Part shown: positions 1 to 5,212 of the stretch, piece after piece
Layout of the letters: the number at the start of each line of letters is the position of its first letter
Numbering within the stretch: position 1 is the first letter of the stretch
NCBI GenBank assembly: GCA_018673255.1
Contig: JABHDC010000276.1
Span: 1-7,340, forward strand
Source: Gemmatimonadota bacterium
Lineage (GTDB): Bacteria; Latescibacterota; UBA2968; UBA8231
Direction: 5' to 3'
DNA length: 7,340 bases
Program-made: the position numbers and the translations under genes
The notes under the pieces: model-generated
The model's input: the letters and a program-made list of their open reading frames with translations, nothing else
Databases searched by the model: none
Told to the model about the DNA's origin: nothing

Positions 1-350
1 GTCAGCGACCCGTTCCTCTCAGCGGCCTGCCACGCGACAGCTTGCCGCGCCTCCAGAACGTGAAGACGGGGCTCGGCCCCGGGCGGCAATCCCACCAGAC
101 TCGCCTCCATCCAATTGTGAATGGGCGCTGTGAAGACTTGGTCGACGGCAGCCGGATCACGATCTCCCTTCGAGACCACGGACGCATCATACTGGAGGCG
201 CACAAAACCCTTGCCCGTCGCCAGAAGCGTGATCTGCGTCGTCGGCACGGGTGTATCCTGGGGCCGCAGCATCGTCGTCTCGGCGGCAGGCAGCGTTTGA
301 GCCAATCCGAGGAGAAGACCACAGAGAAGAACAGGCAGGTAGGTGCGCAT
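1..350 (-). CDS. Secreted protein, N-terminal part (runs off left edge)
   Basis: Reading leftwards from an ATG at 350, the frame stays open for 116 codons to the window edge, so only the N-terminus is seen. Residues 1-24 look like a Sec signal peptide: MRTYLPVLLCGLLLGLAQT, one early Arg, a leucine-rich core, then a likely cleavage region around AQT or LPAA. The mature part begins with a Pro/Thr-rich stretch and then V-P-T-T-Q-I-T-L-L-A-T, R-L-Q-Y-D and a G-L-P-P-G turn. This resembles the beta-sandwich (fibronectin-III-like) modules often found at the start of exported enzymes such as metallophosphoesterases, but that is only a resemblance. No clear SD precedes the ATG and no in-frame ATG or GTG lies just upstream. 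The gene is divergent from rpmB. The shadow frames on both strands here lack any protein-like character. Confidence 0.7.
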   Translation of the reverse strand, partial: MRTYLPVLLCGLLLGLAQTLPAAETTMLRPQDTPVPTTQITLLATGKGFVRLQYDASVVSKGDRDPAAVDQVFTAPIHNWMEASLVGLPPGAEPRLHVLEARQAVAWQAAERNGSL

Positions 351-508
351 AGTCAGGATTCGGATGGGGTACACGGGCAACCGTCGGTCGATCGGTTCGG
401 GATCAGCCGGCAATTCGGCGGATGGCAGTGTTATGTTGTAGTGAGATGCGTGAGAGCCGAAGAAGTTCTCCGACAGCCACCCGAGTGTCAAGACATTGCG
501 TATGGGTG

Positions 509-537
509 TTGACCATTGCACGGGCGGTCTCTACTTT
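509..537 (+). promoter_or_regulatory. Candidate sigma-70 promoter of rpmB
   Basis: A -35 box TTGACC (509-514, 5 of 6 consensus bases) is followed after 17 bases by TACTTT (532-537, 3 of 6). This predicts a transcript starting near 543, about 20 bases before the rpmB ATG. The short leader would contain GGTC (542-545) able to pair with GACC (555-558) around the GGAGG SD, but this 4-bp stem is weak. A short direct repeat, GCGGTCT, occurs at 524-530 and 540-546. Confidence 0.45.
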
Positions 538-564
538 TAGCGGTCTTACCGGAGGACCATAAAA

Positions 565-792
565 ATGGCCAGAGTTTGTCAGGTGACGGGCAAGCGCCGC
601 ATGGCGGGCAACAATGTTTCCCACTCGCAGCGTAAGACCAAGCGCGTTCAGCGCCCGAACCTCGTGACCAAGAAGATCTACATCCCTGAGCTCAATCGCA
701 CGGTCACCCTCAAGGTGGCGGCGCGGACCCTTCGTACGATGAACAAGAAGGGCGTCTACCAGGTGCTCAAGGAATACGGAATCAAGGTCTGA
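565..792 (+). CDS. rpmB: 50S ribosomal protein L28 (bL28)
   Basis: The 75-residue basic protein is a structural component of the large ribosomal subunit that binds 23S rRNA. The N-terminal signature MARVCQVTGKRRMAGNNVSH is typical of L28. It is followed by the usual QRKTKR-Q-PNL segment, a strand with TVTLKVAARTLRTM, and a C-terminal N-K-K-G helix. The length is close to that of well-known L28 proteins (about 78 residues). Only one Cys (C5) is present, so the four-Cys zinc site of the C+ type is absent. The start is supported by GGAGG at 551-555, nine bases before the ATG. The gene stands alone, with its own promoter and a terminator at 844-877. No rpmG (L33), which often accompanies rpmB, is next to it. 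Identification is secure. Confidence 0.97.
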   Translation: MARVCQVTGKRRMAGNNVSHSQRKTKRVQRPNLVTKKIYIPELNRTVTLKVAARTLRTMNKKGVYQVLKEYGIKV

Positions 793-843
793 GCAGATAA
801 TTCGAGCCGGCCTTTGCAGCCAGGCCCGGTTCGGTGTTCATTC

Positions 844-877
844 ACAGGGAGCCCCCATTCGGTGGCTCCCTGTTTCT
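844..877 (+). terminator. Rho-independent terminator after rpmB
   Basis: A perfect 10-bp stem is formed by ACAGGGAGCC (844-853) and GGCTCCCTGT (864-873) around a ten-base loop, followed by TTCT. It lies about 50 bases after the rpmB stop codon and before the aminotransferase SD, so the two genes are probably separate transcripts. The tail TGTTTCTGT (871-879) is repeated at 891-899. Confidence 0.85.
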
Positions 878-914
878 GTACCACCACTCCTGTTTCTGTT
901 AAGGTGATCCTGTC

Positions 915-2153
915 ATGACGACGTCCCCTGCCGCACTGGCCATCGCCGGTGGCGACCCGATTCGTACCGAGCCTTTCCCGTCGTGGCCCGTGTTTGATGC
1001 TACCGAGGAGAAGGCGATTCTCGACGTCCTGCATTCCGGCAAGTGGTTCCTCGGGGAACGTGTCGCTGAATTCGAGAAAGAGTTCACCCAGTACTGTCAG
1101 GCCAAACACGGTGTCTCCGTCAGCAGCGGCACCGTCGCCCTGCAGGTGGCCCTTGAAGCCGCTGGTGTGAGTGTCGGCGACGAGGTCATCGTCCCCTCCT
1201 ACACCTTTATCGCCACAGCGTCTTCGGTCGCACTGGTCGGTGGCATTCCCGTCTTCGTCGATATCGACCCCAACACCTATCTCATCGATGTCGATGCCGT
1301 CGCTGCGGTCATTACGGAGAAGACCAAAGCCATCATCGCCGTCCACATCGCCGGGCAGCCGGCTGATCTGGATGCCCTGACCGCGCTGGCCGCCAAGCAT
1401 GACATTGCCCTCATCGAGGATGCCGCGCAGGCTCATGCCGCCGCCTGGAAGGGTCGTCGTGTCGGCGCCATCGGCGACCTGGGCACGTTCAGTTTTCAGG
1501 CGAGCAAGAATCTGAATGCTGGAGAAGGTGGTTTCGTCGTCACCGATGATGACGAACTGGCTGTGCGTGCCTGGTCGATCCATAATTGCGGTCGCGCCCC
1601 TGGAGGCGAGTGGTATGAGCATCCCCTCGTGGGCGGCAACTACCGTCTCACCGAGATGCAGGGCGCCCTGGCGTTGAGCCAGATGCAACGCCTGGATGAG
1701 CAGACCGAGACCCGTACACGCAATGCGGCCCTGTTGACGGAACAACTGGCCGATGTCGAGGGCATTCGTCCTCTCAAGGTCGACGACCGGGTCACCCGTC
1801 ACGCCTACCATCTGTATATCTTCCGCTACGACGCCGATGCCTTCGGTGGCGCGTCGCGCGAACAATTCTTGAAGGCCCTGGCGGCCGAGGGCATTCCTTG
1901 CTCCGTCGGCTACAAGCCACTGTACAAGGAACCAGCCTTCCAGGCTCGCTTCGCTGATTTCCCGCTCACCAGCCCGGCTTTCGGCGGCCGACCTGACTAC
2001 TCGGGCGTGCATTGCCCTGTTACGGAACGCGTCTGTGCCAACGAAGCGGTCTGGCTTACGCAGAACCTCCTCCTCGGCACCGAATCCGATACGTCTCAGA
2101 TCGCTGAGGCGATCACTCGGATCGCTGCCCAGCCAGAGGCCCTCGCCGGTTAG
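915..2153 (+). CDS. DegT/DnrJ/EryC1/StrS-family PLP aminotransferase
   Basis: This 412-residue enzyme belongs to the fold-type I, PLP-dependent sugar aminotransferase family. Members move an amino group, usually from Glu or Gln, to a keto-sugar or cyclitol; a few are dehydratases or make amino-hydroxybenzoate. Visible motifs are SSGTVAL at 70-76 (PLP phosphate pocket), the IEDAAQAH stretch at 167-174 with D169 for the pyridine nitrogen, and SFQASKNLNAGEGG at 193-206 with K198 as the Schiff-base lysine. GNYRLTEMQGAL (241-252) is the usual downstream family motif. H174 is followed by Ala where Gly is more common. The size is normal and complete. The ATG is preceded by AAGGTG at 901-906. No other sugar-nucleotide or aminoglycoside genes are adjacent, so the substrate cannot be told. 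A hairpin terminator follows at 2189-2228. Confidence 0.93.
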   Translation: MTTSPAALAIAGGDPIRTEPFPSWPVFDATEEKAILDVLHSGKWFLGERVAEFEKEFTQYCQAKHGVSVSSGTVALQVALEAAGVSVGDEVIVPSYTFIATASSVALVGGIPVFVDIDPNTYLIDVDAVAAVITEKTKAIIAVHIAGQPADLDALTALAAKHDIALIEDAAQAHAAAWKGRRVGAIGDLGTFSFQASKNLNAGEGGFVVTDDDELAVRAWSIHNCGRAPGGEWYEHPLVGGNYRLTEMQGALALSQMQRLDEQTETRTRNAALLTEQLADVEGIRPLKVDDRVTRHAYHLYIFRYDADAFGGASREQFLKALAAEGIPCSVGYKPLYKEPAFQARFADFPLTSPAFGGRPDYSGVHCPVTERVCANEAVWLTQNLLLGTESDTSQIAEAITRIAAQPEALAG

Positions 2154-2188
2154 GCCTGCCCCAAGAGACATCAGCTACATCACGATCA

Positions 2189-2228
2189 ATCGCTCTGTCA
2201 GCTTCCCGCTGGCAGGGCGATTTCTGTT
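2189..2228 (+). terminator. Terminator of the aminotransferase gene
   Basis: A 14-bp stem forms between ATCGCTCTGTCAGC (2189-2202) and GCTGGCAGGGCGAT (2208-2221), with two G-U pairs and the loop TTCCC, followed by TTCTGTT. The T-rich tail is on the plus-strand side, so it mainly serves the aminotransferase. It touches the stop codon of the convergent minus-strand gene. The minus-strand side lacks a good T-tract. Confidence 0.82.
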
Positions 2229-2529
2229 AGGCCGCAATCATTTCGTCGATCTCGCGCAGCACCTGCTCGTCGCGAACCTGATCGATGACCTGCTTGAAGA
2301 AGCCGGCCGTGCCACTGACGATCAAGCGCTCGATGGCACCGATCTCATCTTCGGTGTACAACCCTGAATCCTTGACCATCTCGACATAGGCCACACGGTC
2401 GTCCATTTCCAACTGTGCAACGGCCCCCAGCATGTCGAACAGCTTGTAGGCTGCCTCACTCTCGAGACAGCGATCGACGATGACGGCAAGACGCTCGTTA
2501 TGTGTTGCGTGCAGATCGATTCGTTCCAC
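2227..2529 (-). CDS. Unrecognised 100-residue helical protein
   Basis: I do not recognise this family. The protein is acidic and appears all-helical, with no Cys cluster, membrane segment or signal peptide. Its start, MERIDLHATHNERLAVIVDR, is followed by an amphipathic helix (about 23-41), a DDRVAYVEMVKDSGLYTEDE segment (43-62) and a C-terminal helical stretch ending REIDEMIAA. The start codon is GTG at 2529. GCGAGGT lies about six bases ahead of it, which decides against the ATG at 2534 that is in another frame. It converges on the aminotransferase gene and overlaps the tail of that gene's terminator. Upstream is a long gene-free region that must hold its promoter. It may be a small cytoplasmic protein or a regulator; the sequence gives no ground to choose. 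That it is a real gene is supported by the SD, the frame length and the protein-like composition. Confidence 0.72.
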   Translation of the reverse strand: MERIDLHATHNERLAVIVDRCLESEAAYKLFDMLGAVAQLEMDDRVAYVEMVKDSGLYTEDEIGAIERLIVSGTAGFFKQVIDQVRDEQVLREIDEMIAA

Positions 2530-2954
2530 GACATGACCTCGCTTGGCTCTTGTGTTGGTACCCGCAGTTGATCGATGGAAGCGCCGCCTGGCACTTCCGG
2601 CTCTGCGGGTCCTATTGCAAGGGCCGGGCCGTACGTGAAATCGATTCGGGGATTGCAGTCTAAATCATTGATTATTCACACTTTATGGATTTCATCTCAG
2701 ATGCGGCCATCGACGTAATCTGGCCTCATGAACAGGAAAGAGCGTTCCAGTGGGGGAAAGAAGTGCCGGCAATGGGGCCAGTAGGAAACACTGGCCGTTC
2801 GGGCTGATTCCTACCGCTCACCAAGACTCCCGACACCTGAGTCCGTCAGGCACATTTCACCACAGAAGCGGTGCGGCAGAGGCGAAAGGGGCGTATCTTT
2901 TAGACTCTGCGACGAAGCGCGTCGCTCACAGAACCCGAATGGTGGCTACAAGAG
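2530..2954. other. Gene-free region between divergent genes
   Basis: No convincing coding frame is present on either strand. The stretch 2657-2700 is conspicuously AT-rich against its surroundings and contains TTGATT and TTTATGG-like elements. It is the natural place for divergent promoters of the 100-residue protein and the Trm112 gene, but no well-spaced -35/-10 pair could be fixed. Further right are several inverted repeats (2776-2814; GCGACG/CGTCGC at 2909-2925). A possible -10 element, TAGACT at 2901-2906, lies about 50 bases before the Trm112 start. Confidence 0.5.
2776..2814. repeat. Two overlapping, mutually exclusive inverted repeats
   Basis: GGCCAGT (2776-2782) pairs perfectly with ACTGGCC (2790-2796). 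GTAGGAA (2781-2787) pairs perfectly with TTCCTAC (2808-2814). The left arms share two bases, so only one complete stem could form at a time. This could be part of a structured leader or small RNA, or chance. No known RNA family was recognised. Confidence 0.35.
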
Positions 2955-3203
2955 ATGATCGACAACGAATTGCTGGAAATCCTCGCCTGCCCCGAGACCA
3001 AAGAGCCGGTCAAACTCGCCGAACAGAGCCTGATCGACGAGCTCAACGCCAAAGCTGAGCGCGGCGAACTGATCAATCGCGGCGGCGAGAAGGTCGAGCG
3101 CAAGATGGATGGTGGATTGGTGCGTGAAGACGGGAAGTATCTCTACCCCATCGAGGATGAGATCCCCATTATGCTCATCGACGAGGCGATCCCGCTAAGC
3201 TGA
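2955..3203 (+). CDS. Trm112-family (UPF0434/YcaR-like) protein
   Basis: The 82-residue protein matches the bacterial Trm112 family. It starts with L-L-E-I-L-A-C-P (6-13), has N-R-G-G-E (41-45) and ends with the hallmark GGLVREDGKYLYPIEDEIP (53-71) and the MLIDEAI tail. In eukaryotes and archaea Trm112 is a zinc-binding activator of tRNA, rRNA and protein methyltransferases. The role of bacterial members is less clear. Only one Cys (C12) is present, so no zinc site can form; this is common among bacterial relatives. No strong SD precedes the ATG at 2955 (only AGAG close by), and no better in-frame start is visible upstream. The stop codon is one base away from that of the convergent nuclease gene. 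Family assignment is confident; cellular function is not established. Confidence 0.88.
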   Translation: MIDNELLEILACPETKEPVKLAEQSLIDELNAKAERGELINRGGEKVERKMDGGLVREDGKYLYPIEDEIPIMLIDEAIPLS

Positions 3204-3226
3204 ATCAGCTCCGCTTCCCTGAGCTG
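3198..3226. repeat. Inverted repeats at the convergent stop codons
   Basis: AGCTGA (3198-3203) and TCAGCT (3205-3210) form a perfect 13-bp palindrome centred on the single base (3204) between the two stop codons. Both genes therefore end with AGC-TGA (Ser-stop). CAGCTC (3206-3211) can also pair with GAGCTG (3221-3226). The stems are short and lack T-tracts, so they are weak terminators at best. Confidence 0.5.
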
Positions 3227-4239
3227 TACCGAGCCGCCAGACCCGCCTCGACCAGCTCGGTATTCAGCAGGCGCCCACTGGCCAGAATTCGCCTGCCATC
3301 CCGCCACCGCGGGTGGAAGTAGAGATCCACGAGCCAGCGCCCGTATTTGTCTCTCCGTCTCGTGGTCACCACGACGCGCGGCGCTTGCGCCAGCAAATCT
3401 CTCACGTGCGCTCGAGCCCGTTCCCCTGCCGCATCGTCCATCTCCGGCGCGTCGATCCCTCGCAATCGCACCGTCTGCTCCAGGCGCAGACCAAAGCCCA
3501 GATCGACATCCACGACCATCGTGTCACCGTCGATGACCCGCTCGATACGTGCCAGATAGGTGCGCGAATCTGGATCGTGATCCTGAATGCCGTTCAGGGG
3601 TCGTGCCGCAAAAGGCGTCACCTCTCCCTCCACGCGGCGTGATTCGGCCACCATGCCCGGCTCCACCTCATCCAGGCGAATCACCGCACCCCCACAGCGG
3701 ATCCCAAATCCCAGATCCAGCTCGGCCGAGCCCAATGCCCCTTGGGGTTCGACCACCGGGTAGGTATAGAGGCGCCCCTTCGGCAGATCCGGCAGACTCT
3801 CGCCGGATCCCGAGACCCGCCGAAACAGATCCTCCTGGACGTGCATGTCCAGCTGGCGCACACTCCAGCCGTGCTGCTCGGCCTGCTTCACGTAGAAGCC
3901 ACGCGCCCGTCTCGATCCAACCCTCAGCAGAACGCGGAAGTGACTCCAGCCCAATTCTGCCGACGTCGGCAGAATTGGGAATACCTTGAATAGACTGACC
4001 ATCTCGTAGAGCAGCCGCGGCCGCAGATCGACATCAACCGCCAGACGCTCCAGAACCTGCGCGCCGTACACAGCACGCTTCCCACCTGCCGTCAGGACCG
4101 CATCAATCCGCTCACCCACCTGCCAGTAGCGCTCCACCCGCTCCCGCTCCACTTCACCCCGCGGCGCCAACTCTGGCTCCAGGATACGCCCCACATCGCT
4201 GAGCAGAGAATCGTAGTTGGCGGTGTCTATTGTGGTCAT
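3205..4239 (-). CDS. DUF1016/YhcG N-terminal domain fused to SNase-like thermonuclease
   Basis: Numbering is from the ATG at 4239 (344 residues). Residues 9-139 match the DUF1016 N-terminal domain seen in YhcG-type nucleases: R-Y-W-Q-V-G-E-R-I, then Y-G-A-Q-V-L-E-R-L-A, then GWSHFRVLLRV and FYVKQAEQHGWSVRQLD. In YhcG a PDDEXK nuclease follows. Here residues 226-340 are instead a staphylococcal-nuclease domain with RVIDGDT (D239), VRLRGIDAPE (R258, D263, E266) and DKYGR (R301), matching SNase Asp21, Arg35, Asp40, Glu43 and Arg87. This is a probable metal-dependent nucleic-acid hydrolase. No signal peptide is seen, so it is probably cytoplasmic. Residues 157-196 look like a degenerate copy of the SNase barrel. 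A longer form from GTG 4338 is possible, but neither start has an SD; the ATG was chosen because the conserved domain begins just after it. Biological role unknown; nucleic-acid defence or maintenance is inference. Confidence 0.85.
   Translation of the reverse strand: MTTIDTANYDSLLSDVGRILEPELAPRGEVERERVERYWQVGERIDAVLTAGGKRAVYGAQVLERLAVDVDLRPRLLYEMVSLFKVFPILPTSAELGWSHFRVLLRVGSRRARGFYVKQAEQHGWSVRQLDMHVQEDLFRRVSGSGESLPDLPKGRLYTYPVVEPQGALGSAELDLGFGIRCGGAVIRLDEVEPGMVAESRRVEGEVTPFAARPLNGIQDHDPDSRTYLARIERVIDGDTMVVDVDLGFGLRLEQTVRLRGIDAPEMDDAAGERARAHVRDLLAQAPRVVVTTRRRDKYGRWLVDLYFHPRWRDGRRILASGRLLNTELVEAGLAARYSSGKRS
3950..3979. repeat. Perfect 30-bp palindrome inside the nuclease gene
   Basis: The half-site CCCAATTCTGCCGAC (3950-3964) is followed without spacer by its exact reverse complement (3965-3979). 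It lies in the DUF1016 part of the nuclease. In the coding frame it gives PILPTSAELG, and because of the symmetry the same ten residues are read in one plus-strand frame. Confidence 0.95.
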
Positions 4240-4384
4240 AGGCGAAAACGAGCATCGGTAGACCAGCTCGGTCAGTGCTGCCGGATCCGAGTTGTCGGGA
4301 TATGGGCTGACAAACCCGAGCTTGCGGATCGGAGTCACCGATCAACGCTACCCGGTCAGAGCTGCCAAGCCATGTTCACGCGCC

Positions 4385-4414
4385 AACATACCCAGGCCCG
4401 GTGTCAATCGTCAA
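4385..4414 (-). promoter_or_regulatory. Candidate promoter of the nuclease gene
   Basis: On the minus strand, TTGACG (4414-4409, 5 of 6 bases) is followed after 18 bases by TATGTT (4390-4385, 4 of 6). Transcription would begin near 4378, ahead of both possible starts of the nuclease gene. It lies just downstream of the PIN toxin stop codon, so the nuclease need not depend on TA transcription. Confidence 0.4.
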
Positions 4415-4425
4415 CGTCCCGGTCT

Positions 4426-4920
4426 TCAAGGTGCCGGCGCGCCCGGGAGTCCATCCTCAACGTCGGCGTCGGCCCGATCTGTCTCGGTCCGCCCGTCGTG
4501 CTGATGGGCCCCAATCATCTCGAGAAACTCTGCAGGTGAATACACCGGCAACTGTGCTTTGAGGAAGTCACTCTCGTTGCGGGTGACCAGAGCATCGGCC
4601 AGATCATGTCGTGCTGCTTCGTGCAGAACGGCATCCTCGAAATCCGTGAATCCCCCATCCTCAATCGCCAATTCCAGCACTTGGCGATTGACGGGGGCCA
4701 CAGAAAAGAGGCGTAGAAGCATCTTGATCTGCTCGTGAGAGGCCCCTCGGCCAACAGTCTTGGTGGCCAGGTAGTGAATGGTGGTCACCGTGGTGGCGCA
4801 CAGACAGCCGTCCAGGACATTGCGCTCGATGAGTGAGAAAATCCGCGCTGCCGCAACGGCATGGGGAGCCCGGTCGAGCAGGAGATCGAGCACCACATTC
4901 GTGTCGAGAAGAACCCTCAC
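4426..4920 (-). CDS. PIN-domain toxin (VapC-like, PIN_3 type)
   Basis: The 164-residue protein is a probable toxin ribonuclease. PIN toxins use Mg2+ held by a cluster of acidic residues to cut RNA, often tRNA or rRNA. Visible motifs are MRVLLDTNVVLDLLLDR with D6, FTDFEDAVLHEAA with D93, E95 and D96 (91-103), TRNESDF with D118 (113-119), and the PVYSPAEFL end typical of the PIN_3 group. The region around T43-Y50 (TTVTTIHY) carries no acidic residue where some PIN families have one. About 30 residues after EFLEM (rich in His, Asp, Glu, Thr) extend past the usual end. The start is GTG at 4920, which overlaps the antitoxin stop codon by four bases (GTGA), so translation is probably coupled. The neighbour is a ribbon-helix-helix antitoxin, which strongly supports a TA module. 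Confidence 0.9.
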   Translation of the reverse strand: MRVLLDTNVVLDLLLDRAPHAVAAARIFSLIERNVLDGCLCATTVTTIHYLATKTVGRGASHEQIKMLLRLFSVAPVNRQVLELAIEDGGFTDFEDAVLHEAARHDLADALVTRNESDFLKAQLPVYSPAEFLEMIGAHQHDGRTETDRADADVEDGLPGAPAP

Positions 4921-5153
4921 AGGTGCTTCTCTTCGAGGTGCTGGCGATGCTGAGCCTCATCCACCTGGGCACCCCGCAAGGCGCCCCGCAGGGCACGTGT
5001 CACCGGCTCCATGGCCTCTACCTCTTCTTCCTGATCGAGGAAGGAGAAATAACCAGCCACCATCTGCGATACGGATTTTCGCCGGCGACGGGCATGGGCC
5101 TTGGCTCGCTCGATAAGCTCGGAGTCGAGACGAAGGGTAAGCTTGGTCTGCAT
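4917..5153 (-). CDS. Ribbon-helix-helix antitoxin (DUF6364-like) of the PIN toxin
   Basis: The 78-residue antitoxin probably binds its operator as a dimer and neutralises the PIN toxin encoded just downstream. Residues 2-8 (QTKLTLR) form the DNA-binding strand, followed by helix 1 (about 11-23, rich in Arg and Lys) and helix 2 (27-39, SVSQMVAGYFSFL), as in DUF6364-type RHH proteins. The remaining residues (about 41-78), acidic then Gln/His-rich, are the likely toxin-binding tail. The ATG at 5153 is chosen because GGAGG lies five bases upstream and because the RHH fold starts at once. The frame stays open further upstream to 5312, but that stretch contains the operator and does not look like protein. 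The stop overlaps the toxin start. Expression is probably autoregulated through the palindrome at 5171-5200. Confidence 0.9.
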   Translation of the reverse strand: MQTKLTLRLDSELIERAKAHARRRRKSVSQMVAGYFSFLDQEEEVEAMEPVTRALRGALRGAQVDEAQHRQHLEEKHL

Positions 5154-5170
5154 GAGGGCCTCCGGATTGT

Positions 5171-5202
5171 GACGTATATATTTCTGCAAATAAATACGTC
5201 CA
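5171..5202 (-). promoter_or_regulatory. Operator palindrome and promoter of the PIN TA module
   Basis: GACGTATATATTT (5171-5183) and AAATAAATACGTC (5188-5200) are inverted copies matching at 12 of 13 positions around a CTGC centre, only 18 bases before the antitoxin ATG. On the minus strand TGGACG (5202-5197, 4 of 6) and TATATA (5180-5175) are spaced by 16 bases, so the palindrome covers the promoter. This is the expected layout for repression by the RHH antitoxin or its complex with the toxin. Confidence 0.82.
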
Positions 5203-5212
5203 CCAGGGCCGG

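Noticed and set aside
486..491. Perfect TTGACA on the minus strand as promoter of the left-edge gene
   Set aside because: No acceptable -10 hexamer lies 16-18 bases downstream on that strand.
42..512. Plus-strand open frame over the left-edge gene and the intergenic region
   Set aside because: It is Arg/Gln-rich with no motif, lies opposite a frame with a good signal peptide, and continues through the promoter zone of rpmB.
756..2171. Very long open frame (471 codons) antisense to the aminotransferase gene
   Set aside because: It mirrors a clearly real, family-typical gene on the plus strand. Its translation is Gly/Asp/Arg-rich without motifs; long antisense frames are expected in GC-rich codons.
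2800..2827. tRNA-like string (GTTCGGG ... CACCA) before the Trm112 gene
   Set aside because: No acceptor, D or anticodon arms can be built around it.
4240..4338. N-terminal extension of the nuclease from GTG 4338
   Set aside because: There is no SD, the 33 residues match no part of the DUF1016 domain, and an ATG lies just before the conserved part. It is kept as an alternative only.
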